Shown one piece after another: positions 14,797 to 21,593 of a DNA stretch of 52,987 bases. The stretch comes from Phycisphaerae bacterium (GTDB lineage Bacteria > Planctomycetota > Phycisphaerae > Sedimentisphaerales > Anaerobacaceae): NCBI GenBank assembly GCA_030615025.1, contig JAUXAB010000019.1, positions 1 to 52,987 of the forward strand. Direction: 5' to 3'. The translations under genes were made by a program, and so were the position numbers. Position 1 is the first letter of the stretch; every line of letters starts with the position of its first letter. The notes below the pieces were generated by a model. That model was given only the letters and a program-made list of their open reading frames with translations. It was not told where the DNA came from and searched no databases.

Positions 14797-15651
14797 CTAA
14801 CACACAGCGGTATCGATAAGATATGGTTTCTGGACAGCAATATTCTGCCTGAAAATGCTTGCCAGTACCGCTCTTTCTTCATCCCTGAGGAACTCCGCGC
14901 CTTCAACTGAATCTATTGCTGCTGAGACAAGTGTTTCATGGGGAAGACCACGATCACTCAGTTCCACGATTTTATTTTGAAGAGCCTCTACGGTTTCAGC
15001 CATGAATCGCACACGTTGTTCAAGCTCGGGTAGGGTAACTTTTCCCTCCGTGGCCTGCAAGTGGCCCAATTCCTCGATGATAACAGATCGAATCTCTTCT
15101 CGCGTCGATAAGGATTTTCCTTTTTTTGTTAGTGGCTGGGGCTCCGCAGGCAAGTTGGCAACCTTGTTCCGCTCTCCCTCGGCAAAGGAAGGGTCCTCAC
15201 GTGCCTGGTTTGCCAGAGCAGCCTGGGGTTCGAGCGACTTGACTCGCTCCTCTAACCGGGCACGAGCAGCCGACTCTTCGGATAGCTTCTTCTGAGTTGC
15301 ATCAAGCTCAGCTTCCAGCGCCTCTTTCGCCTCCAATGCTGCATCAACCTGTTCTTCGAGGCTCTTGACAATGGAGAGGATGCTGTCCTTCTCCTCGGAG
15401 ATGTCCGCCAGGTCCTCTATCTTGATTTCGCTGTTCTCCATGCTACTGTCAACTTGCTCCATTTCCAGCTCGTCCAGCCCCTTGCAAAAGGGGCGGGGCT
15501 CGTGGGCAGCAACGGTGTCGTCTACTACAGCCTCGTTGGTCGTCTCCTTCTCTGTGGTCGACTCCAGAAGGAGGTCATCGATCCTTCTGCTCCTTTCGCC
15601 CGGCTTCTTTTTTTTCTTTATGCCGGACCTTCGTCTCCACCTTTTTAGCAT
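14797..15651 (-). CDS. Coiled-coil protein encoded upstream of mamK (284 aa)
   Basis: The N-terminus is basic (IKKKKKPGERSRRID), followed by acidic linkers and a coiled coil from about residue 85 to 165 (SIVKSLEEQVDAALEAKEAL, ELDATQKKLSEESAARARLE). This half is paralogous to the 301-residue protein at 9628. The C-terminal 120 residues differ: a helical region (EEIRSVIIEELGHL, MAETVEALQNKIVELSDRG) ending in DEERAVLASIFRQNIAVQKP. That end is repeated in the small ORF at 15897. It lies 84 bp upstream of mamK in the same orientation, so co-expression with the filament protein is likely. A partner or positioning factor for MamK filaments is a reasonable inference; no enzyme motif is seen. Confidence 0.75.
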   Translation of the reverse strand: MLKRWRRRSGIKKKKKPGERSRRIDDLLLESTTEKETTNEAVVDDTVAAHEPRPFCKGLDELEMEQVDSSMENSEIKIEDLADISEEKDSILSIVKSLEEQVDAALEAKEALEAELDATQKKLSEESAARARLEERVKSLEPQAALANQAREDPSFAEGERNKVANLPAEPQPLTKKGKSLSTREEIRSVIIEELGHLQATEGKVTLPELEQRVRFMAETVEALQNKIVELSDRGLPHETLVSAAIDSVEGAEFLRDEERAVLASIFRQNIAVQKPYLIDTAVC

Positions 15652-15744
15652 CGAATGACCTCTTTAACTTATTCGTCAGCAAACTTTCAATCGGGGGTGT
15701 CGCTTTCTATCAGGGAGCATAAGTCGATGTCAAAAATGCGCCTT
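15652..15744 (-). promoter_or_regulatory. Conserved leader upstream of coiled-coil gene (copy 2)
   Basis: Inverted counterpart of 9538-9627. On the minus strand it reads AAGGCGC, TTTTTGACATCGACTTATG, GAAAGCG, CCGATTGAAA and GCTGACGAATAAGTTAAAG before the ATG. Similarity stops sharply at the AAGGCGC edge, marking the duplication boundary. Confidence 0.55.
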
Positions 15745-15896
15745 TTACAAGGTAGAGTCGAGAAAGTTTCGCAGTTTTTTTATCGGACTTCCCAGTCTGG
15801 TCATGATTCCTATATCTATGCCCATCAATCTCATCGTCATACCGGCACAAGCACTTTAAATCATTTGTGCAATACGCAAAGAGAACCCCGAAAAAA

Positions 15897-16094
15897 TTAT
15901 GATTTACTTTTGTCAACAGCGGCGCCGACAAGCTCCGGCTTCTGAAGTGCGATATTCTGCCTGAAAACGTTTACCAGTATGACTCTCTCTTCATTAGTAA
16001 GGGACTCGGCGGCTTCAAGCGAACGCACTGCTTCCCACATGTCTGCTTCACTGATAGGACCACGAGCGCCCAGTGATGATATACAATCACTCAT
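15897..16094 (-). CDS. Small ORF repeating the C-terminus of the 284-aa protein
   Basis: The 65-residue product (LTNEERVILVNVFRQNIALQ, KPELVGAA) matches the last 65 residues of the downstream 284-residue protein (DEERAVLASIFRQNIAVQKP), including the LSDRG/LGARG lead-in. There is no good ribosome binding site at ATG 16094. It is either a detached C-terminal domain that functions alone or the stump of an upstream duplicate whose N-terminal part is gone. It lies between the end of the hydrogenase operon and the leader of the coiled-coil gene, all on the minus strand. Confidence 0.5.
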   Translation of the reverse strand: MSDCISSLGARGPISEADMWEAVRSLEAAESLTNEERVILVNVFRQNIALQKPELVGAAVDKSKS

Positions 16095-16258
16095 TGCCGG
16101 GATTGCTCTTTGTTTTTCGAGCTAACCACCAAATTCCGTGCTCCAGGTGTGAGCGCTGGTCCGAAGTGAAACAAGCCGAGCAGGAACCCAGGGATGGTTC
16201 ATTGTTTTCTGCCAGGGCACCAGAGGTGAAGCAAAAGGAATGCAATACGTAACACGAT

Positions 16259-16822
16259 TTATTTTCTGAGCGGGAAAATCTCAATAAGAGCACGTACAAG
16301 CCATTGAATTGCCTGGCTTACTTGCGCAGATTGTGGCTGTCCTAATTGCGTTTGTGCAGGTTGAATCCCAACAAAATACACATCAACGTTGGGGCCCCCA
16401 GACGCACTATTTTCCCCTGCCTGCGCAGGGGTAAGTCCCCGCGAAGGCGGGGATTGGGGAACCCCCTTAATATCTTGGCAGACCATATCAGCAAATAAGC
16501 GGGGCGAGAGCGTATGCGTCGAAAAAGCAGATGAGCTCAACTGCTCAGGTTTGAATATGTTGATTGTTCCAGCCGGGGCTCCAAAGTCGATAGCGTCGAT
16601 AATAAGCAAATTCTGCGGAGCTTTTTTTATGATGGGCTGGATATAATTCTCAGGCACGGTGCCGGCGTCTATTAGCTCAGCACAGACTTTCCCGCTGAGC
16701 TTCTGACAAACAAGCGGCCCTGCTCCATCGTCACCTTTGAGTGTATTGCCGATACCAACAATAATCGTCGCCGAATCGCGTAGTTTATTTAGCTGTTCGA
16801 AGAGTTGTTGGTCAGCGCCCAT
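16259..16822 (-). CDS. Hydrogenase maturation endopeptidase (HycI/HyaD family)
   Basis: The 187-residue product has the family fold markers: IVGIGNTLKGDDGAGPLV (GxGNxLxxDDG, with the metal-binding Asp) near residues 20-38, IDAGTVPENY, LLIIDAIDFGAPAG (second Asp), and a THTLSP segment with His. These enzymes remove the C-terminal tail of the [NiFe] large subunit after nickel insertion. The cognate tail is present in the large subunit encoded at 23462. A segment of about 24 residues (SPPSRGLTPAQAGENSASGG) is encoded by palindromic repeat DNA and interrupts the domain, in frame. The gene is the last of the hydrogenase operon, 93 bp after the ferredoxin gene. No clear terminator follows. Confidence 0.85.
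   Translation of the reverse strand: MGADQQLFEQLNKLRDSATIIVGIGNTLKGDDGAGPLVCQKLSGKVCAELIDAGTVPENYIQPIIKKAPQNLLIIDAIDFGAPAGTINIFKPEQLSSSAFSTHTLSPRLFADMVCQDIKGVPQSPPSRGLTPAQAGENSASGGPNVDVYFVGIQPAQTQLGQPQSAQVSQAIQWLVRALIEIFPLRK
16413..16466. repeat. REP-like double palindrome inside the peptidase gene
   Basis: Two consecutive hairpins, CCCCTGC/GCAGGGG (16414-16431) and CCCCGC/GCGGGG (16437-16452), lie inside the coding sequence. Similar TTGGGG..CCCCC motifs flank it at 16389-16399 and 16454-16466. It is in frame and adds a low-complexity loop to the protein, in the manner of RPE/REP insertions in other bacteria. Confidence 0.65.
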
Positions 16823-16869
16823 AGATTGTTGGTTAAATGGTTAGATAATTACCAGCCACCAGTTATCAA

Positions 16870-16911
16870 TTACCAGTTACCAGTTACCAGTTACCAGTTA
16901 CCAATTACCAA
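16870..16911. repeat. Heptanucleotide tandem repeat (TTACCAG)
   Basis: About six units of 7 bp (TTACCAG, the last ones TTACCAA) fill the gap between two hydrogenase operon genes. Copy number is likely variable. Confidence 0.8.
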
Positions 16912-16915
16912 CCTT

Positions 16916-17527
16916 TTACAGCCGGATATTTAGTTGGCATTTACACTTGGGGCACAGTATCCGCATAAAATCGCTCGGTCGGAAGTCTTCATCGCCCTGT
17001 TGCTGAATATCTTGAGGCTTTGTGAGCAATTCACCGCTTTTGGCAATCAACAGTGAAGGATTCGTATAGGCCAGCGGACCAAGTTTTTCATAAAGCCAGA
17101 TGAGATGCTTTTTGGTCCCTATTATTGCACCACATTTTTCGCACAATTGAAGCTCAAACTCGTGGGTCTCAACTGTGTCTTCTCTGTCCAGAGTGGCCAA
17201 ATCCCATTCGTTTGATAGCTTTATACCAGTCTCTGTAGTGCAATTATCGCTGCAATTGCCGCAGAAGATGCAGGTATCGTATCGAAGGGTGATTTTTCTT
17301 GTCGGCGGATTAGCTTCGAGGTCGTCAATTTGAGTCAGCGCTTCTGTCGGGCAGACGTTCACACATGCATCGCAGCCGATGCAGGTATCGAGGTCGAATT
17401 CCGGTTTGCCTCTATACCTTTCCGGAACCACGCAAGGCTCAGCAGGAAATCGAGTGGTAAACCGCGGCGAAAAGACCGCTGTGACGGCTTCTTTTAATTC
17501 TCTTAGCTTCGGCCAACGCAATTTCAA
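16916..17527 (-). CDS. NuoI/HycF-type 2[4Fe-4S] ferredoxin subunit of the hydrogenase
   Basis: Two classical cluster motifs are present: CIGCDACVNVCP and CIFCGNCSDNC, which carry electrons from the soluble arm to the proximal cluster in the NuoB-like subunit. The C-terminal half adds a CEKCG pair and a CPKCKC pair, which may hold a further metal site; such tails occur in HycF/MbhN-like proteins of group 4 hydrogenases. Length (203) is larger than MbhN but close to HycF. It is the next to last gene of the operon. The position after mnhG-like and before the peptidase is consistent with a membrane-bound hydrogenase complex facing the cytoplasm. Confidence 0.85.
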   Translation of the reverse strand: MKLRWPKLRELKEAVTAVFSPRFTTRFPAEPCVVPERYRGKPEFDLDTCIGCDACVNVCPTEALTQIDDLEANPPTRKITLRYDTCIFCGNCSDNCTTETGIKLSNEWDLATLDREDTVETHEFELQLCEKCGAIIGTKKHLIWLYEKLGPLAYTNPSLLIAKSGELLTKPQDIQQQGDEDFRPSDFMRILCPKCKCQLNIRL

Positions 17528-17586
17528 ACTCCTATCTCGTGATTCTCCCAGGGGGGACGCCCCTTGGCGGCGGTTTGATTCACGAT

Positions 17587-17916
17587 TTACTTTTCCTCTT
17601 CTTCTGCGTATTTGTCAACGACACTTTTTTCCCACAATGCCACTCCGGAGGCATAAGCACCTTTGGCGATTGCATGTGCGGCGGTAGGTGAAGTTATCAA
17701 AATAAACACAGCGCAGATTACCGCTTTGGCACTTATAGCTCCTAAACCGCTAATGACGGCTACGCCGACCAACAGCATAATAGTGCCGAGAGTTACACAT
17801 TTGGTCGAGGCCTGCAAACGGTTGTAAACATCGGGAAAACGAACCAGACCTATGCAGCCGAATATATCGAACAAGATTCCAATTATAATCAGTATGTATC
17901 CTATAATATCAGTCAT
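17587..17916 (-). CDS. MnhG/MbhC-type antiporter subunit
   Basis: The 109-residue protein has three predicted membrane helices and the family pattern IGILFDIFGCIGLVRFPDVY then RLQASTKCVTLGTIMLL. MnhG is the small accessory subunit of multisubunit cation/proton antiporters and has a direct homologue in the Pyrococcus membrane-bound hydrogenase (MbhC). The stop-side tail is acidic (KYAEEEEK). Its start overlaps the end of the mnhF-like gene by 8 bp, indicating translational coupling. It forms part of the sodium/proton translocation half of the complex. Confidence 0.9.
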   Translation of the reverse strand: MTDIIGYILIIIGILFDIFGCIGLVRFPDVYNRLQASTKCVTLGTIMLLVGVAVISGLGAISAKAVICAVFILITSPTAAHAIAKGAYASGVALWEKSVVDKYAEEEEK

Positions 17917-18166
17917 CGAAACTTCTGCCCTCCAAAAACTTTGCTAATGCTATGGTCCCGATGAAGCTCAAAAGTGCCCAGGCAAGAGCGACGTTGAGAT
18001 AAAAATCTTTTTTGGTAACCAGCCCGATGATGGCACAGAAACCAACTATGACGATACCCAATATATCAATAGCTACCGTCCTGTCGGGGGCACTCGGGCC
18101 GCGACCTATTCGATACAGGCACAGGAAGCAGCATACGAACAAGCCGATGTAAAATAACGTTATCAT
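17909..18166 (-). CDS. MnhF/MbhB-type antiporter subunit
   Basis: An 85-residue protein with three membrane helices and the MnhF signature RIGRGPSAPDRTVAIDILG (family RxGPSxxDRxxAxD). Homologous to MrpF and MbhB. Overlaps the next gene by 8 bp and starts 12 bp after the mnhE-like gene. It is a structural small subunit of the antiporter module. Confidence 0.92.
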   Translation of the reverse strand: MITLFYIGLFVCCFLCLYRIGRGPSAPDRTVAIDILGIVIVGFCAIIGLVTKKDFYLNVALAWALLSFIGTIALAKFLEGRSFDD

Positions 18167-18178
18167 AGCTACCTCTCT

Positions 18179-18667
18179 CTATTCGAAAATTTTCCGCAAG
18201 AACCACTCAAATCTTCGAGCAATAAATTCGCTTGCTTGCTCGATATCGTCGGATTTTACGTTAATCCAGTGGATATACAAAAAACCGTCGTCTGTTAAAT
18301 CAACAGTCAGTGTACCCGGCGTCAGGGTAATCGAATTTGCCAGAGCGGTGATACCAGATTGTGTTTTCAGAGTAGTTTTTATTTTCACGATTCCCGGCTT
18401 TATCGGCATTTTGGGGTGCAGGGCACGATAAACAACATCCAAATTGGCTTTTAGCATATAGTAGAAAAATACCGGCACATAAACTAAAGCCCAAAACATT
18501 CGTATCGGCGAAATAAATACAAGATGTTCTTTGGGCAGGATTTCGTGGAACAAAAGCGCCACGATTGCCGAGACTATCAAACCGGCGATTATCACCTGAG
18601 CATCAATCTGCCAGGTTAGCAGCATCCAGATAATAAACGCTAAAACAAAATAAATCAGTCTTCTCAT
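18179..18667 (-). CDS. MnhE/MbhA-type antiporter subunit
   Basis: The 162-residue product begins with two or three membrane helices (FVLAFIIWMLLTWQIDAQVI) and has the conserved C-terminal soluble part of the family (NSITLTPGTLTVDLTDDGFL followed by YIHWINV). MrpE homologue, MbhA equivalent. Start ATG 18667 lies 21 bp after the preceding gene. Confident family call; individual function in ion transport is accessory. Confidence 0.92.
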   Translation of the reverse strand: MRRLIYFVLAFIIWMLLTWQIDAQVIIAGLIVSAIVALLFHEILPKEHLVFISPIRMFWALVYVPVFFYYMLKANLDVVYRALHPKMPIKPGIVKIKTTLKTQSGITALANSITLTPGTLTVDLTDDGFLYIHWINVKSDDIEQASEFIARRFEWFLRKIFE

Positions 18668-18688
18668 ATCAGTAAATCCTAACGGCCA

Positions 18689-20200
18689 TCACATCCCAAT
18701 CACATTAGCCGAATACAAAACTCCATCGGTCAACACCTGTACAGCAGGGTCAAGAATACTGGATCTCAGGCACGGTGTCAGCAGCAATCCCATCAGCACA
18801 CATAAGCAGGCCAGGGATACCATTGCGACGAGCATAGAGCCTCTGTTTTCTTTTATTTCCTGCAGGTTTTCCGGCAGCTCGCCAAGGAAGACATATCTTT
18901 GAACCTTCAGATACATAATTAATGTGCACAAACTTACGAAGACAATTATTGCTGCGACCCAGTAAAAGTGAGCTTGAATTGCCGCGATTACCAGAATTAG
19001 CTTACTCCAGAAGCCGCTAAAAGGCGGGATACCGGCGACGGCAGCCGATGCAACGGTGCAGGTCGCGCGGGTGACAGGCAATTTCTCGGCCAGTCCGCCC
19101 ATCTGTTTCATCTGTCTTGTGCCGGTTGACATCTGGACTGAGCCGCTGGTTAAGAACAATAGAGACTTGTAAACGGCGTGGTTGACAAGGTGGAACAGAC
19201 CACCAAGGATAGCTAACGAAGCCCAGGCTAAATTGCCGTCTCTGGCAATGATAAGACCACCAAGACCGATACCCAGGACTACATAACCTAACTGGCTGAT
19301 GCTGGAATAAGCTAACAACCGCTTGAAGTCCCACTGTCCTATAGCTAAAAATGCACCGGCAACCATACTCAAAAGGCCAAGTGCGATTAAGAGCCAGCCC
19401 ATTGAGACAGAGATGCCAAAGATATTGAAGACCACGCGAACAAGGGCGTAGACGCCGAGGGTTTTTATGAGAATGCCGGACAGCATAGCTGAAATCGGAG
19501 CAGGAGCCGATGGATGTGCGTCGGGCAGCCAGGCGTGGAACGGCACCAGGGCAGCTTTCAGGCCGAAGCCGACAACGAACAAAGCTAAGGCAAATGTGAG
19601 ACCGCGATTCAGGCCCGAGCTTTGAATGGCTTTTGAGATGTAGGCCATATTAAGCGAGCCGGTATTGCCATAGACAAGGGCAACCGCAAAGAGAATAAAT
19701 ATCGAACCGATGCTGCCTAAGACCATATACTTGAAGGACGCCTCGAGCTCTTCGTGCTCACAGCCAAAACCGACAAGTGCATAGGATGCCAGTGAAGCAA
19801 TTTCCAAAAATACGAACAGATTGAAGATGTCTCCGGAAAGTGCCACCCCGTTCATACCGGCGACCATAAGCAGAAATAAGCACAAGAACTTTGCCTTGGC
19901 GGTGTACTGCTCCATATACCTGATGCTAAAAAGCATGGCCGCGGCACTGACAACGCTAATAGCCAGAAGCAAAAGCGAGCTTAAGCCGTCAAGGACAAGA
20001 TTAATTCCAAGCGGGATGGACCACTTGCCTATTTCATAGACGCGGGTTTGGCCTATAGAGGCAATGGCCAATACCAGCAGTGAGATAGTTGCCAAATTGG
20101 CCAAAACCGTTGCAACGGCTTTGCCTCTCTTAGCGAAAACCGGAAGCAAAAACGCCGTGCCTAAAGGGATGGCAACGAAAGCAGGCAGCGGTACAATCAT
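18689..20200 (-). CDS. MnhD/MbhH-type proton-translocating subunit
   Basis: This 503-residue protein has about 14 predicted membrane helices and belongs to the NuoM/NuoN/MrpD family. Ion-pathway residues are visible: the glutamate in NLFVFLEIASLASYALVGF and the lysine in GFGLKAALVPFHAWLPDAHP. In MBH the equivalent subunit is MbhH, which drives sodium/proton exchange by redox-coupled conformational change. Its start overlaps the mnhC-like stop by 4 bp (ATGA). It is accompanied in this operon by a second, longer family member at 21594, so the complex has two antiporter-like pumps. Confidence 0.92.
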   Translation of the reverse strand: MIVPLPAFVAIPLGTAFLLPVFAKRGKAVATVLANLATISLLVLAIASIGQTRVYEIGKWSIPLGINLVLDGLSSLLLLAISVVSAAAMLFSIRYMEQYTAKAKFLCLFLLMVAGMNGVALSGDIFNLFVFLEIASLASYALVGFGCEHEELEASFKYMVLGSIGSIFILFAVALVYGNTGSLNMAYISKAIQSSGLNRGLTFALALFVVGFGLKAALVPFHAWLPDAHPSAPAPISAMLSGILIKTLGVYALVRVVFNIFGISVSMGWLLIALGLLSMVAGAFLAIGQWDFKRLLAYSSISQLGYVVLGIGLGGLIIARDGNLAWASLAILGGLFHLVNHAVYKSLLFLTSGSVQMSTGTRQMKQMGGLAEKLPVTRATCTVASAAVAGIPPFSGFWSKLILVIAAIQAHFYWVAAIIVFVSLCTLIMYLKVQRYVFLGELPENLQEIKENRGSMLVAMVSLACLCVLMGLLLTPCLRSSILDPAVQVLTDGVLYSANVIGM

Positions 20201-20565
20201 CCTTTTAGTCTCCTTATTTGAGTAATGTCGAAGGTGCCGTATTTTTCGTACGTTCTAATGCATATTGAAATCATCAAGGCTAAAGAACCCAGGCTAATAA
20301 CGATTGCCGTAAGCACAAGGGCCTGGGGTAAGGGGTCAACCGAGCTGTTGAGGAAGCCGGCGGCGATTTGCCCGGTCTCCAGGTCAAGTTGGCCCTTATC
20401 AACTATTGGCGCTATGCCGCCGAAACGGTAGCCTAACATAATCAGGAAAAGATTGACGGCATATTCCATGACCATTATGCCGATGACAATCTTAACCATA
20501 TTTTTTTTGACGACTGCACAATACAGCCCGATCATAAACAGTAAAAAGCATAGCGCATACAGCAT
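20197..20565 (-). CDS. MnhC/NuoK-type subunit (MbhG-like)
   Basis: The 122-residue, three-helix protein has the NuoK/MnhC pattern (FMIGLYCAVVKKNMVKIVIG, DPLPQALVLTAIVISLGSLA). The motif DPLPQALVLTAIVI is diagnostic of MrpC. Overlaps mnhD by 4 bp and follows mnhB by 5 bp. Equivalent to MbhG. Forms part of the proton path next to the MrpD-type pump. Confidence 0.93.
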   Translation of the reverse strand: MLYALCFLLFMIGLYCAVVKKNMVKIVIGIMVMEYAVNLFLIMLGYRFGGIAPIVDKGQLDLETGQIAAGFLNSSVDPLPQALVLTAIVISLGSLALMISICIRTYEKYGTFDITQIRRLKG

Positions 20566-20570
20566 TGGTC

Positions 20571-21038
20571 TTAATCCTCTTTATTACCTGACATTTCAGG
20601 TCTGAACATCGAAAGAACAAGTACCACCAGAAACAGTGATGCCCCAACCTTCAGACCGATAGCAATATTAGATAGCGGTATAGTGCCTGCACTTACGAGG
20701 TTGAATTCATAATCCGTGCCCACCAGGTATTCTTGGTGGATGAAATTCCAGAAGAAGCTGGCTGCGCCGTAAAGCAGACCGCAAAGCGCCACGGCTGCAA
20801 ACAGCAAAGCACCGACGCAATCAAGTTTTGATGCAACCGGCAGAGAAAGGTTTTCCTCGGCATATTCTCTGCCGAAAGCCAGCATAAGCAGCACGTAGCA
20901 AGAAGCTAAAATCACGCCGCCTGCAAATCCACCGCCCGGAGTAAGATGGCCGAAAAGAACAATGTAAATGCCGAACAGAAAGATGAGCACCTTGACCCAA
21001 CTGCTGATGGTCTTTACTATTATTGTCATACCTTTCAT
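20571..21038 (-). CDS. MnhB/MbhF-type antiporter subunit
   Basis: Residues match MrpB: FLFGIYIVLFGHLTPGGGFA GGVILAS (GHxxPGGGFxGG). Four helices, 155 residues. It overlaps the preceding mbhDE-like gene by 4 bp. In MBH this is MbhF. Confidence 0.92.
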   Translation of the reverse strand: MKGMTIIVKTISSWVKVLIFLFGIYIVLFGHLTPGGGFAGGVILASCYVLLMLAFGREYAEENLSLPVASKLDCVGALLFAAVALCGLLYGAASFFWNFIHQEYLVGTDYEFNLVSAGTIPLSNIAIGLKVGASLFLVVLVLSMFRPEMSGNKED

Positions 21039-21586
21039 TGGTCCGGGTCCTCCAGCAGTTTCTTGGTCTTTTTTCGCAGTATAACAGTTGCCCCGATAAT
21101 CGCAGTAAACAGCACGGTTGCTTCGCCTAATGTATCGTAGGCACGGAAGTCCAGAATGACCGAAGCTACAAGATTCGCTGCTCCTGTTTTCTGCATCCCT
21201 TCGCTGATATAGGTTTGGGAAGCTGCCTCGGGAACCTGTGCAAAGATGGGTGTTCCGAAATCTGGCAGCGTCTTAAGAACTTCAATGCCCGCAAGGAAGA
21301 TGGCGAAGATGATTGCCACCGAGACAACCACGCCGAAGAATTCTCTGGGACCACTGATAAAAGTCAGCTCGCGAGAGATGCAGGCACGAATCAGGATAAT
21401 CAAACCTAAAACTTCTACCACAATCTGTGTTATTGCGATGTCGGGTGCTCGCAGAAATAGAAACATTAAGGAAGCACCAAACCCGATTGCGCCGATACAA
21501 ATCACTGCACCCAGCAGATTCTTGGTTTCCACCGCAATAATCGCTGCTATTATCATAAACAGTAGCAAAATGTAGAATACAGTCAT
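21035..21586 (-). CDS. MbhD-MbhE fused-type subunit (C-terminal MnhA domain)
   Basis: The 183-residue protein combines a DUF4040/MbhD-type domain (AVICIGAIGFGASLMFLFLR, then APDIAITQIVVEVLGLIILI) with an MbhE-like end (VASVILDFRAYDTLGEATVL FTAIIGAT). In Mrp antiporters these sequences form the C-terminus of MrpA; in Pyrococcus MBH they are the separate MbhD and MbhE. Here they form one polypeptide. It starts 7 bp after the NuoL/HyfB-type gene and overlaps mnhB. Confidence 0.88.
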   Translation of the reverse strand: MTVFYILLLFMIIAAIIAVETKNLLGAVICIGAIGFGASLMFLFLRAPDIAITQIVVEVLGLIILIRACISRELTFISGPREFFGVVVSVAIIFAIFLAGIEVLKTLPDFGTPIFAQVPEAASQTYISEGMQKTGAANLVASVILDFRAYDTLGEATVLFTAIIGATVILRKKTKKLLEDPDQ

Positions 21587-21593
21587 ATCTACC

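Noticed and set aside
16870..16911. Possible CRISPR array
   Set aside because: Units are 7 bp with no spacers; it is a simple tandem repeat.
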